Shown here piece by piece: positions 1 to 8,942 of a stretch of DNA of 64,000 nucleotides. A program made the translations under genes and the position numbers. This DNA is from Bin80 sp965215475 (lineage in GTDB: Bacteria; Bacteroidota; Rhodothermia; Rhodothermales; Bin80): the NCBI GenBank assembly GCA_965215475.1, contig OZ244061.1:2046001-2110000 (forward strand), written 5' to 3'. Below the pieces are notes generated by a model. That model did no database searches. It saw only the letters and a list, made by a program, of their open reading frames with translations, and was not told where the DNA came from. The first letter of the stretch is position 1; every line of letters begins with the position of its first letter.

Positions 1-1255
1 GATAGGGGTAACTTGTTGGGGCGGCATAGTAATTCAGCCATCCGTTCAGAACTTGCCCGCGCCACTGCCCCGTTTCATGCATGTTCTTATGCATTCGGCG
101 TTGTAGTTGCTCACGCACCCTTTTCAGGAATCGTGCCATGCGTTTTGCGATTGGCTTACGTCCGAGTCCGAATCTTCCTGTGCGAGTCTTACGACAGTAA
201 TGGGGAAAACCCAGAAAGTCAAACGTCTCGGGTCGCCTCTCTCCGCGTTCCCTACGATCCTGTTCCGCAAAACGTCCAAACTCTATGAGTCGTGTTTGGT
301 CTGGATGCAGACTCAACCCAAACTGTTCAAGTCGAATCTTCAGATGGTATAGAAATCGCTCCGCCTCCCTCTTGTACTGAAAGCACACCACGAAATCATC
401 CGAATACCGAATGATCTCCGTGTACCCTCCAATGCGCCGCGTTTTGCACTGGTATTTGAACCACAAATCCAGTACGTAATGCAAGTAGATGTTCCCCAGA
501 ATTGGTGAAATGACGGCACCCTGTGGCGTGCCGAGTTCACTAGTCTGCCATAGTCCATCCTGCATCACTCCCGCACGAAGCCACTTCCTGATTAACCGCA
601 GTACTCGCTGATCCCCGATACGATGTTCCAAAAAGTGCATCAGCCCCTGATGGTTTACCTTATCAAAGAATTTGCGTATATCTGCATCAACCACGAAGTT
701 GGTCTTCCCACGTTCGATCGCGAACGACAGTTGATCCAGAGCATCATGCGCACTGCAGCCCGCTCTAAATCCGTAACTGAATCCACAGAACTCCTGTTCG
801 TAGATACGTTCTAGGATACACTTCACCATTGCACATTGGACGATCTTGTCCTCCAATGATGCAATCCCGAGCGGTCGCGTGCCCCCGTCTGGCTTCGATA
901 TGTCTACCCGCCGTGAGGGAGTCGCCCGATACGAGCCACGGTGTATGCGCGTGCATAGATCCGCAAGATTGCGTTCTAAGTCTGCACCATATTCTTCCCA
1001 CGTCACGCCGTCAATCCCTGGCGACGCATCCCGCTTGATTGCGTACTATGCCGCTTTTAGAGACACTTTGTTGGTGTGGTGTAGTAGCGTTGTGAGTTTC
1101 TCCTTTGGATTCTGTCCTACAAAATGCCGTAGGCGCTCCATCCCCTGTTTCACACTTTCCCATTTCTGTGCATGGCGTGGGTTAGGATATTGCTCCTTCC
1201 CCTCGGGTGAGGTCCTTCGCTCGTCCTGCTCCGTTGGTCTCCCGCTGTTCGCATC
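1..1255 (-). pseudogene. Group II intron reverse transcriptase/maturase (LtrA-like), in-frame stop, partial
   Basis: Minus-strand translation gives a group II intron-encoded reverse transcriptase. LLHH and KRDASPGIDGVTW come near the N-terminus, then SKPDGGTRPLGI, GFRAGCSAHDAL, VVDADIRKFFD, TPQGAVISPILGNIYLHYVLD and the catalytic YSDDFVVCF (about 378-404). The thumb continues through TFDFLGF to the window edge. The frame is open from 1045 to 1, but an in-frame TAG at 1046-1048 separates the N-terminal linker (SLKAA) from YAIKRDASPG, where relatives usually have an aromatic residue or Gln. No start codon is obvious. A base error at the TAG cannot be excluded. Intron mobility and splicing would need this protein, so the element is probably inactive unless the stop is read through. 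Confidence 0.8.
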
Positions 1256-1647
1256 ACTACTATGACCTCATCTGACTTCTCTATCTCGTACATCGTAGGC
1301 TTCAGCGTCTTCCGCCTTCCCTACGCGTCCCTGTACGAGGAAAGATAGAGATCTCCCAGGTCCCGATAAAATGCGTACATATGTTCCTGAGTTCTCCGAC
1401 ACCGTGAGCCCGTTGTCCCTCTCACCATAGCGAGGTACCGCGTATTGTCTTTGACTGGGGTCACAGTCTCGACGACTCAGACGATGAGTATTTCGATGCT
1501 CAATAGCTCCGACCACATGCCCCCCTGTCCACGCTTCAATAGACACTTCACAGTGCATATCGCAGGACTCGGGGAAATATATGACTGGTTTCATCTTTAT
1601 ATTAAGGGACTCTCACCCTCTACATTTTATCAGTTAGCCTAGCGCAC
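1..1647 (-). mobile_element. Group II intron (inner), 5' part with maturase gene; 3' end outside window
   Basis: Read on the minus strand, the element starts at 1647 with GTGCGC, the group II 5' consensus, followed by GGGTGAGAGTCCC and CCCGAGTC segments typical of domain I of the intron class that carries an ORF with a long N-terminal linker. About 400 nt of non-coding RNA precede a reverse transcriptase reading frame that continues past the left edge. Domains V and VI and the 3' splice site would lie outside the window. The 5' end directly abuts another group II intron 5' half (1648-2153), so this one appears to have inserted into it. The 5' boundary is from consensus only. Confidence 0.7.
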
Positions 1648-2153
1648 CACCCCCTTCGCTCCGTTTCCATTACAGACACTTCTTCGCTACTACGAGGTGA
1701 TCCGCCCCTGTGGGATACATTGGTACTCCGTATCTTACGGGTTCTGCCCGCTTGATAGGCTCCCTTTACATTTTCCCGACAGGTTCCTACGTTCCATATA
1801 AGGGCCCGAATCGCAGTCCGCCATCTTTAGGCCAGTTGGCCAGTAAGCAGGTGTCCGCCAACCTTGTCCCAAGATTACTTCCCTACCTTGGTTTTGACAC
1901 TCGTCTAAATCTTTTCGACACGTCATCCATGGTTCCTTTACATTCGACGCTACGATTCTCACCTGATAGGTTTCTAACCCTACCTTCTCCCAGCACGCTC
2001 ACCACGACACCTCTTGAATGTCGCAGCTGTGGGTGGTTTACAACCCCCGCCTGTACAGCGGTTGTGGAGGACCTACCTCCATCCCTTATACAGTTACAAT
2101 ATCTTTGGTCGGTTAAGTCATTGCTTACCTCCTAATATATTTACGTGGCACAC
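1648..2153 (-). mobile_element. Group II intron (outer), 5' RNA domains I-III only
   Basis: On the minus strand this segment closely follows the RNA core of a widespread bacterial group II intron class: AGCAATGACTTAACCGA near the 5' end, GGCGGACACCTGC, AACGTAGGAACCT, GAGTACCAATG, AGGGGCGGATCACC, GTAGTAGCGAAGAAG and finally GGAGCGAAGGGGGTG, where domain IV with the maturase ORF normally begins. Instead of its own ORF the sequence switches at 1647 to a second intron 5' end. The likely 5' end is GTGTG at 2149-2153. No protein is encoded here. The identification rests on remembered class consensus and not on a covariance-model search. Confidence 0.65.
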
Positions 2154-2938
2154 GGAAGCCCTGAATCATCCAAGGGCATTTCATCCGGATTTGTTGATTC
2201 TCCTATGAGCTGCTGGAAAATGAAAAGAAAGAGCGACAGCCATAATTTCAATCAATTCGTCTTTCAAATAATGGTTTTACCATTTTTTGTGGGTTAACCG
2301 ATTTTTTGATAGCCTACGGGATATAAATCTAGGCCGCCAAGATAGAAGTATATTGCATTGCCTGAATTTACGCGCGGATTTTCAGACTATCATCCCCGAG
2401 TCAGTGTGTCCCTAGCGGAACGACAGAAAAATATACCCCGAAAACGGTCGCGATTAGCCAACGAGGACCAAAACGGTTCCCTAAACGGGGGGGGTCCTGC
2501 GCGGAACGAAAAGCTCCCAAAGTCGCGGTGATCACAATCGCACGGGAACGGGCAGCCTAGTTAGAGGAGGCAACGCAATCGGCACTTCAAATACAAACCA
2601 CACCGTTAGCCACGCAGAAAGAGAATCCCTCAGAGAGGGAGAGTCCATGGTTTTTCTTTTCGATAGCGGGAACCGCGAGCCCGAGTTATAAGATTAGGGC
2701 AGCTCCGACGAATTCGATAACCAGCATTATGGCCGTTGGCCCAGCATGCGTATACCAGATGGATCCGCCGCCGATATTTGCTGGGATCTCCTTCTGCATA
2801 ACTAACGTGGAGAAATATAAAAAATGGAACCAAAAACTTACATACCGCCCCGAAATGGAACCTTCCATCCTATACCAGAAATATATCGTAAATTGATCCC
2901 TTTCCCCTCAGAATTTCACGTCAACCTCCGGCGCATCA
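2154..2938. other. Intergenic, no recognised gene
   Basis: About 785 bp between the intron remains and the TRAP operon. It includes an 8-G run at 2487-2494. A hydrophobic minus-strand reading frame of 60 codons (2686-2868) ends in MLVIEFVGAALIL and could be a gene remnant, but I recognise no family. A promoter for dctQM presumably lies near the right end; I see no convincing motif. Confidence 0.5.
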
Positions 2939-3562
2939 ATGACTCTCCATAAAGTCTTCTTGACGTTCTCTTCTCAGATTGAGAACGTGTCCGATTTCTT
3001 CGGGAAGATGACTTGGTATTGCACTCTTTTCATGGTCATTGCAGGAGCCTACAATGCGATCGTACGCTCGCTGGCCGGCTGGGCACATATTGATCCATCA
3101 AATGCCAGTACAATTAAAAAAGCTCTGCACTGGGTCGGTGATATGGCTCGACAGGGAAGTTCTAATACATTCATTGAGCTCCAGTGGTATTTTTTCAGTT
3201 TGATCTTCCTAATGGGGGCCGCCCATGCACTGAAAGCCGGTGCGCATGTGCGAGTTGACATCTTTTATAACCGCCTCTCTAGACGGGCTAAAGCCTGGAT
3301 CAATATCTTGGGCACATTAATCTTTCTACTTCCCTTTTGTGCTCTCATGATCGGAACTTCGTGGCCAGCCGTAACGGATTCGTGGGCCCGTTTGGAAGGT
3401 TCTCCAGATCCTGGCGGATTACCTCGTTACCCTCTCCTGACGGTCATTCCTTTTGCCTTCATCTTGTTGATGATACAAGGGATGGCTTTTGCCGCACGCG
3501 AAGCTTTGCATCTCTTTGATCCCCCTGGATTGAACCATCAAGCCAAAGAACATGGGATTTGA
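2939..3562 (+). CDS. dctQ: TRAP transporter small membrane subunit (DctQ)
   Basis: A 207-residue protein matching the four-helix small permease subunit of tripartite ATP-independent periplasmic transporters. Hydrophobic segments lie at about residues 24-45, 78-100, 118-138 and 163-183, with the conserved QWYFFSLIFLMGAAHALK stretch in the second helix and a Val-Arg-Val-Asp-like motif (HVRVDIFYNRLS) after it. It pairs with the large subunit DctM, whose start overlaps this stop by 11 nt, so the two are translationally coupled. Family members of this longer type (about 200 residues) accompany TakP-like binding proteins. Location: cytoplasmic membrane. Energised by the Na+ gradient in characterised homologues. 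Confidence 0.93.
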   Translation: MTLHKVFLTFSSQIENVSDFFGKMTWYCTLFMVIAGAYNAIVRSLAGWAHIDPSNASTIKKALHWVGDMARQGSSNTFIELQWYFFSLIFLMGAAHALKAGAHVRVDIFYNRLSRRAKAWINILGTLIFLLPFCALMIGTSWPAVTDSWARLEGSPDPGGLPRYPLLTVIPFAFILLMIQGMAFAAREALHLFDPPGLNHQAKEHGI

Positions 3563-4898
3563 GTGGCTGGCACCGCTGATGTTTGCGGTAGCCTTGATTC
3601 TGATCTTCTCGGGTTACCCTGTCGCCTTTTCCCTTGGTGGGGTGTCCCTCATTTTTGCTATTGTCGGTATTGTTACCGGCTATTTTGATTGGCCTTTGAT
3701 GCTGGCATTGCCGGATCGGTTATTTGGTATTATGTCAAATTACACGCTCTTGGCCGTTCCATTTTTCATTTTCATGGGGACAATGCTGGAAAAGAGCCAT
3801 CTTGCACGGGATCTATTACATACGATCGGTCTTCTCTTTGGTCCTGTACGTGGAGGCCTCGCATTTGCTGTCATCTTCGTGGGGGTACTCCTTGCTGCTG
3901 CAACGGGCATTGTTGGTGCGAGCGTGGTTGCCATGGGAATGATTGCTCTTCCCGTTATGCTCAATAACGGGTATTCAAAAGAGCTCTCCGCCGGTGTAAT
4001 TACCGCAACGGGAACACTGGGACAAATTATTCCTCCTAGTGTCGTCCTAGTCGTTCTTGCCGATCAGTTGGGGGTCTCCGTGGGGGATCTCTTTATCGGA
4101 GCTCTGGTTCCTGGCGTTCTTCTCGCGCTACTTTATGCACTGTATGCAACAGGGGTTGCTGTGATCAAGCCGTCCGCAGCCCCCGCAATCCCGAAGACCG
4201 TACGCGAAGAAGAGCATGGAGAATTGCTACGAAAAGTTTTCCTCGTCATGCTTCCACCGCTAGTGCTCATCTTTGTTGTCCTAGGAAGCATTTTTGCCGG
4301 GATCGCAACTCCCACGGAGTCTGGTGCTTTGGGAGCTGTTGGTGCCATGATTCTGGCAGCACTCAATGGCCGTCTAAGCAAAACGGCCTTAATGCAGACT
4401 ATGGAAGAAACAGCAAAGCTCACGGCCATGGTGATGATGCTTTTGATTGCTTCAACCGCATTCGCGCTCATCTTTAGAGGACTCGACGGTGGAATCTGGA
4501 TTGAAGATCTTCTGATTAATCTTCCTGGCGGAGTGATTGGCTTCCTCCTTCTTGCCAATCTGGCTATTTTTATTCTGGGATTCTTTATTGACTTCTTTGA
4601 GATTGCGTTCATCATCATTCCGCTGATGGTATTACCTGCTGCACATCTGTTGAGCCCAATGCTTGGCGTCCCCGAGAGTACAGCTTTGGTTTGGTTCGGG
4701 GTCATGGTCGGCATGAACCTGCAAACTTCTTTCCTAACCCCTCCCTTCGGGTTCGCGCTCTTCTATCTTCGGGGCGTTGCACCTCCAGAAATGAAGACGG
4801 AAGCGATTTACCGGGGAGCGATCCCCTTCATTGGAATCCAGATACTGGGGTTGATTCTGCTGATCCTCTTCCCTGACCTAGTTCTCTGGGCACTCTGA
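3552..4898 (+). CDS. dctM: TRAP transporter large permease subunit (DctM)
   Basis: A 448-residue polytopic membrane protein of the DctM family, the translocation subunit of TRAP uptake systems. It is almost entirely hydrophobic helices, with the family hallmarks GYPVAFSLGG near the N-terminus, VPFFIFMGTMLEKS, a Gly/Ala-rich segment ending GTLGQIIPPSVVLVV (about residue 160) and NLQTSFLTPPFGFALFYLRG near the C-terminus. Length is normal for the family. It overlaps dctQ by 11 nt. It converges with the binding-protein gene on the other strand, with only 17 bp between the stops, so the binding protein is transcribed separately. Confidence 0.95.
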   Translation: MGFEWLAPLMFAVALILIFSGYPVAFSLGGVSLIFAIVGIVTGYFDWPLMLALPDRLFGIMSNYTLLAVPFFIFMGTMLEKSHLARDLLHTIGLLFGPVRGGLAFAVIFVGVLLAAATGIVGASVVAMGMIALPVMLNNGYSKELSAGVITATGTLGQIIPPSVVLVVLADQLGVSVGDLFIGALVPGVLLALLYALYATGVAVIKPSAAPAIPKTVREEEHGELLRKVFLVMLPPLVLIFVVLGSIFAGIATPTESGALGAVGAMILAALNGRLSKTALMQTMEETAKLTAMVMMLLIASTAFALIFRGLDGGIWIEDLLINLPGGVIGFLLLANLAIFILGFFIDFFEIAFIIIPLMVLPAAHLLSPMLGVPESTALVWFGVMVGMNLQTSFLTPPFGFALFYLRGVAPPEMKTEAIYRGAIPFIGIQILGLILLILFPDLVLWAL

Positions 4899-4915
4899 TC
4901 TGCTTATGCTCCGGC

Positions 4916-6019
4916 CTATCCTTGGCTATTCATGTACGAAAGCATCCCAAATTCCGCGGTCTGAATCCACTCATCGGAGTCACGTCGCCATGCAAGGAAC
5001 GCATCGTGTACGCGTGCAAAAGACGCATTTGTCCGCTCATTCTGTAAAAGATCCTGTGAAGCCGTGTAGGCTGCATCCATGACATCCCTCGGAAATGAGC
5101 GTACTTCTACATCAGAGTTCACGATCCGCCTGAAAGCCGGAGGATTCAAGGCATCGTACCTTGTAAGCATGTACTGATTTGCTTCCGCCATGGCAACCTC
5201 CAAAGCGGCCTGGTATGTAGACGGTAGTGCCTGCATTGACTGCTGGTTGACAAAGAAAGACAGATTCGCTGATGGCTCCCACCAGCCTGGAAAATAATAG
5301 TACTTGGCTACCTGATTAAATCCCAATTTCTCATCGTCGTAGGGGCCAACCCATTCCGCCGCATCAATGGCACCGCGCTCCAGTGCAGGGTAGATTTCCC
5401 CGCCTGGAATCTGCTGTACTGTGACTCCCAACTGATCCATCACTCGCCCTCCTAAACCGGGGATTCGCATGGAAAGACCACTTAAGTCCAATTTGCTGTT
5501 AATTTCCCGATTGAACCACCCACCCATCTGTGCTCCGGTGTTCCCACCTGGATAATTCAAAACCCCATAATCAGCGAATAACTCCCGGAGAACTTCCTGA
5601 CCACCACCTTCATAGACCCAACTATTGTACTGACGGGCTGTCAACCCGAAGGGGATTGTCGTCTCAAAAGCAAATGCTGGATTCTTCCCAATGTAGTAAT
5701 ATCCAGCCGAGTGTCCTACTTGTACCGTACCCTTCTGCACAGAATCTAGGACCTCAAACGCAGGGACAACTTCTCCGGCTGGATAAACACGGATCGTAAA
5801 TCGCCCATCCGTCAACTGACTGACCCGGTTTGCCATCACTTCCGCAGCACCATAAATCGTATCTAGAGAGCGAGCAAAGCTTGATGCGAGTCGCCAACGA
5901 AGGGTCGGAGTACTTGATTGAACGGTAGGAGAGTTGTTACTCTGAGCTCCACATCCAGCAAGAACCGTTCCTGCTGCTGCACCAAGAGCTGTAGATTTGA
6001 TAAAATGTCTCCGTTTCAT
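4916..6019 (-). CDS. TRAP substrate-binding lipoprotein, TakP-like (2-oxoacid type)
   Basis: A 367-residue periplasmic/surface binding protein of the DctP family. The N-terminus combines a twin-arginine-like KRRHFIK with a lipobox LAGC (Cys23), so it is probably exported by Tat and lipid-anchored. The mature part follows the Rhodobacter TakP pattern: WRLASSFARSLDTIYG, GHSAGYYYIGKNPAF, GGNTGAQMGGWFNREI and DAAEWVGPYDDEKLGF, the last including the Glu-Trp pair that contacts the metal-bound 2-oxoacid in TakP. Substrate is therefore likely a 2-oxoacid, by family inference. It lies 2 nt downstream of the dehydrogenase gene on the same strand and is probably co-transcribed with it, opposite to dctQM. 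Confidence 0.9.
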   Translation of the reverse strand: MKRRHFIKSTALGAAAGTVLAGCGAQSNNSPTVQSSTPTLRWRLASSFARSLDTIYGAAEVMANRVSQLTDGRFTIRVYPAGEVVPAFEVLDSVQKGTVQVGHSAGYYYIGKNPAFAFETTIPFGLTARQYNSWVYEGGGQEVLRELFADYGVLNYPGGNTGAQMGGWFNREINSKLDLSGLSMRIPGLGGRVMDQLGVTVQQIPGGEIYPALERGAIDAAEWVGPYDDEKLGFNQVAKYYYFPGWWEPSANLSFFVNQQSMQALPSTYQAALEVAMAEANQYMLTRYDALNPPAFRRIVNSDVEVRSFPRDVMDAAYTASQDLLQNERTNASFARVHDAFLAWRRDSDEWIQTAEFGMLSYMNSQG

Positions 6020-6021
6020 GA

Positions 6022-6729
6022 TTACCCACGTGGTCGAAGAGGTCGCATGACAACCTCAGAAATTAAATAATTGTCCGGCGATTGCAAAACGTGAATCACC
6101 GTCGTGGCAATATCTTCCGCTTGCATGGGATTCGGTGCACCCGATGACCCTGCAATACGACCGAACTCTGTTGCGACACTGCCCGGGCAGATACAGGTAA
6201 CCTTGATCCCATCTTCTCGCAATTCTTTCATCGTTGCCTCGCTGAATCCACGAAGGCCAAATTTTGTAGCATTATACGCGCTCAAATTTGGGTTTCCAAC
6301 CAAGCCGGCAACCGATGCAACATGAACAATATGTCCTCCAAATCCAGTCTGCCGATTTTGTGTTTTCATCCGTGGAACCACCGCACGCGTACAAAGATAC
6401 ACGCCCGTCAGGTTCGTATCTATTTGGATTGACCAATCTTCTTTTGACTGGACATCAATCGGTGCAAAACGCCCAAGCCCCGCATTATTAATGAGAATAT
6501 CTACACGATCTATCCCCGAGAACGCATCGGCCACTGAGGCTTCATCGGTCACATCACATTCGACAGGATTGAATTCTGAACCTATTTCTGTCTCCAACGA
6601 TTTGAGTCGATTTATTCTGCGTGCAAGTCCATATACTCTACTGCCATGACTCACCAGATGTCGGGCAAACTCACTCCCGAGTCCGCTACTGGCACCGGTC
6701 ACAACCGCAATTTTGTTGCGTAGATCCAT
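6022..6729 (-). CDS. Short-chain dehydrogenase/reductase
   Basis: A 235-residue classical SDR. The nucleotide-binding TGASSGLG is at residues 11-18, a CDVTD acidic motif follows strand 3, then NNAG, a catalytic Ser in HVASVAG and the YxxxK pair in AYNATK, and PGSVATEF after it. The R-R after strand 2 suggests NADP(H) preference. It precedes the TakP-like gene by 2 nt in the same direction and is divergent from the aminotransferase, sharing a 60-bp promoter region with it. Substrate unknown. The neighbourhood suggests a role in processing an imported oxoacid or a related hydroxy compound, but many SDRs of this shape act on unrelated substrates. Confidence 0.88.
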   Translation of the reverse strand: MDLRNKIAVVTGASSGLGSEFARHLVSHGSRVYGLARRINRLKSLETEIGSEFNPVECDVTDEASVADAFSGIDRVDILINNAGLGRFAPIDVQSKEDWSIQIDTNLTGVYLCTRAVVPRMKTQNRQTGFGGHIVHVASVAGLVGNPNLSAYNATKFGLRGFSEATMKELREDGIKVTCICPGSVATEFGRIAGSSGAPNPMQAEDIATTVIHVLQSPDNYLISEVVMRPLRPRG

Positions 6730-6789
6730 GAGCTATTTTTCTGTTAACCTTTCCCTTGAACCCCAGCTATATTCACCGGTTCGTATCGA

Positions 6790-8013
6790 ATGGATGACTC
6801 CTCAATGAAAATGGATCTTACGGCCCACCTTGCTTGGACCAGTGATCATCCCCTAGGCTATGAAGTGGAACGAGCTGAGGGGCCTTTCCTGTTCTTGACG
6901 AACGGTCGTCGTATGATCGACTTTATCAGCGGAATTGCTGTCTCTTCTTTGGGCCATCGACACCCGAATGTGTTGGAAGCCATTCGAGGACAACTTGACA
7001 AGCACCTCCACGTCATGGTTTATGGGGAGTTGATCCAAGCACCACAGGTACAGTTTTCCCGCCAACTCACTGAGACACTTCCACCCTCACTTGACTGCGT
7101 TTACTTTACGATGTCAGGAACCGAGGCAAATGAAGGGGCTCTGAAGCTGGCCAAGAAATATACCGGTCGTAGCCGGATGGTCGCATTTGAACAGTCGTAT
7201 CACGGCGATTCTCACGGCTCATTAAGTGTTACTGGACGAACGATTTACCAAGATCCATTTCGACCCTTGCTCCCGGGGATCACGTTCTTGCCCTTTGGAG
7301 ACTTTGAAGCCTTAACAACGATTGATGATCTGGTTGCGTGCGTGATTGCGGAACCGATCCAGGGCGAAGGTGGAATGCGGGTTCCGCCGCCGAGATGGTT
7401 CAAGGCCTTGCGCGCCAGATGCAGTGATGTTGGAGCTCTCTTGATTCTAGATGAAATCCAAACTGGTTTTGGCCGAACCGGTCATCTATTTGCATTTGAG
7501 CATGAAGAAATTGTGCCAGATATTCTAACCTTGGCCAAGGCAATGGGAGGTGGAATGCCTCTCGGAGCTTTCGTTGCCAGCAGTGAAATAATGAACTCAC
7601 TCCGACGCGATCCACCACTCAGCCATGTCACAACCTTTGGTGGTCATCCGGTATCCTGTGCTGCTGCTAGTGCCACATTACAGGTTATGCTAGATGAAAA
7701 GCTGGCAGAGCGTGCAGTATGGTTGGGCAAACAAATAAGATCAAAACTCAAGCATGCGCCTATGGCAATTCTGCGAGGCAGGGGAGCCATGCTCGGTCTG
7801 GATCTTCCAAATTCGTCCATTGCTGAACAGGTCGTAAAAACCTGCCTACATCATGGAGTACTTCTGGGCTGGACCCTCCATTCTGGAACCGTCATTCGAC
7901 TTGCTCCCCCTCTCAATATTCCCGAAGAGGTCCTAGACGAGGCCTTAGAAGTGATTTCCAGTGCACTTGCCCACGCGCAAGTAGAGTTAGCACATTCACT
8001 TCAATCTGGTTAA
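6790..8013 (+). CDS. Class III PLP-dependent aminotransferase
   Basis: A 407-residue fold-type I class III aminotransferase resembling acetylornithine/4-aminobutyrate enzymes. Visible are the GxGxR-like entry replaced by GRRMIDFISGIAVSSLGH, the cofactor site SGTEANEGALKLAKKYTGR (about residues 110-130), SYHGDSHG, AEPIQGEGG, the LILDEIQTGFGRTG Asp motif and the Schiff-base lysine in LAKAMGGGMPLGA (about residue 258). HVTTFGGHPVSC follows. Such enzymes move an amino group from an omega-amino or amino acid donor to a 2-oxoacid, which would fit the neighbouring 2-oxoacid TRAP uptake genes, though the exact substrate cannot be read. Possible alternative starts are Met6 and Met8. Confidence 0.92.
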   Translation: MDDSSMKMDLTAHLAWTSDHPLGYEVERAEGPFLFLTNGRRMIDFISGIAVSSLGHRHPNVLEAIRGQLDKHLHVMVYGELIQAPQVQFSRQLTETLPPSLDCVYFTMSGTEANEGALKLAKKYTGRSRMVAFEQSYHGDSHGSLSVTGRTIYQDPFRPLLPGITFLPFGDFEALTTIDDLVACVIAEPIQGEGGMRVPPPRWFKALRARCSDVGALLILDEIQTGFGRTGHLFAFEHEEIVPDILTLAKAMGGGMPLGAFVASSEIMNSLRRDPPLSHVTTFGGHPVSCAAASATLQVMLDEKLAERAVWLGKQIRSKLKHAPMAILRGRGAMLGLDLPNSSIAEQVVKTCLHHGVLLGWTLHSGTVIRLAPPLNIPEEVLDEALEVISSALAHAQVELAHSLQSG

Positions 8014-8942
8014 TGTGATTGATTGCTTTTGATTGATGGGAGCATAGTCTCCTGAGCCTTTTATCTAGTGCCTGCCAAAAAATCCCTTGTTTTTGACATA
8101 CAGTGCTCTGAATACTCTCTATGTGGACATTTTCTGTAGTCATGGGACGAATTTTTGTGAAAAAATAGGCGTGAACATTTTTTGAGATCCCCTGACTGAT
8201 TTGGCAGAATCGTACGGTATACTGGATGAAATGCGATTTTTGCAAAATTGGAGATGAACCTGATTGATTACGGAAAAATATTCGCACCCCAAAATGATCA
8301 AGTATCGGTAAGATCAACATGAAAAATCTATGATTGGATGTCGGTAAACGGATTTATTTTTTCAAGATTCAACAAATCTACTTTTTGGGCAGGCACTATC
8401 TAGAGACGATCTTGGGAAGCTGATCGTGCATCCATAAGATTATCTCCACAAAAGATGATTCTTATGGGCTCATCTTGACCCCGAAATGATACTCGTTGCC
8501 GAACTATTTTTCTTTGGTTCTTTGGAAAATCCCCCAGTACGCCAATCGGTCAAAATCGGCATTCGAAACGAACGGCAATTCGTCTTTCTATCTTGCACCC
8601 GACTGAATTTGCTCGACTATTTTCCCTCTCCAAGTCTTTTTAAACTCCACCGTTGCCACGCAAAGGGGCATGCCAAAGTTAGTGGGAGTTTGGCGCAATC
8701 CCGATCAAAGCTGCGATTTTTACGAATCCTCCTTTGTGTTCTGCTCCAAAAGCGCAAAACACTGGATCTGGTACGCTTAAGACCTTGGAAGTACCCTGAT
8801 TGTCTTATCGGATACTCTGTCATGATGTTGAACATGGATATCTGCTAAAAATCCAGCAATATGGTTGAGATTTTTCACTATCCGTTGTATCTTTGCGATA
8901 ACAGTAATAAACTCCTTGTATCAACTCATACGACAAAATTCT
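8014..8942. other. Intergenic ahead of the AAA+/subtilase locus
   Basis: About 930 bp without a supportable gene. On the minus strand around 8680-8750 one frame reads KIAALIGIAPNSH and is then stopped, loosely like the C-terminal domain of IS110-type transposases, so a very decayed insertion sequence is possible but unproven. The rest is AT-rich and gives no further match. Confidence 0.4.

Noticed and set aside
1735..1962. 75-codon minus-strand frame
   Set aside because: It lies in the structured RNA core of a group II intron and is not coding.
4133..4714. 193-codon frame antisense to dctM
   Set aside because: A mirror of a hydrophobic gene; no motif and no start signal.
8680..8750. Minus-strand frame reading KIAALIGIAPNSH, like an IS110 C-terminus
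   Set aside because: Only about ten residues fit and stops follow; not enough to call a second IS110 relic.
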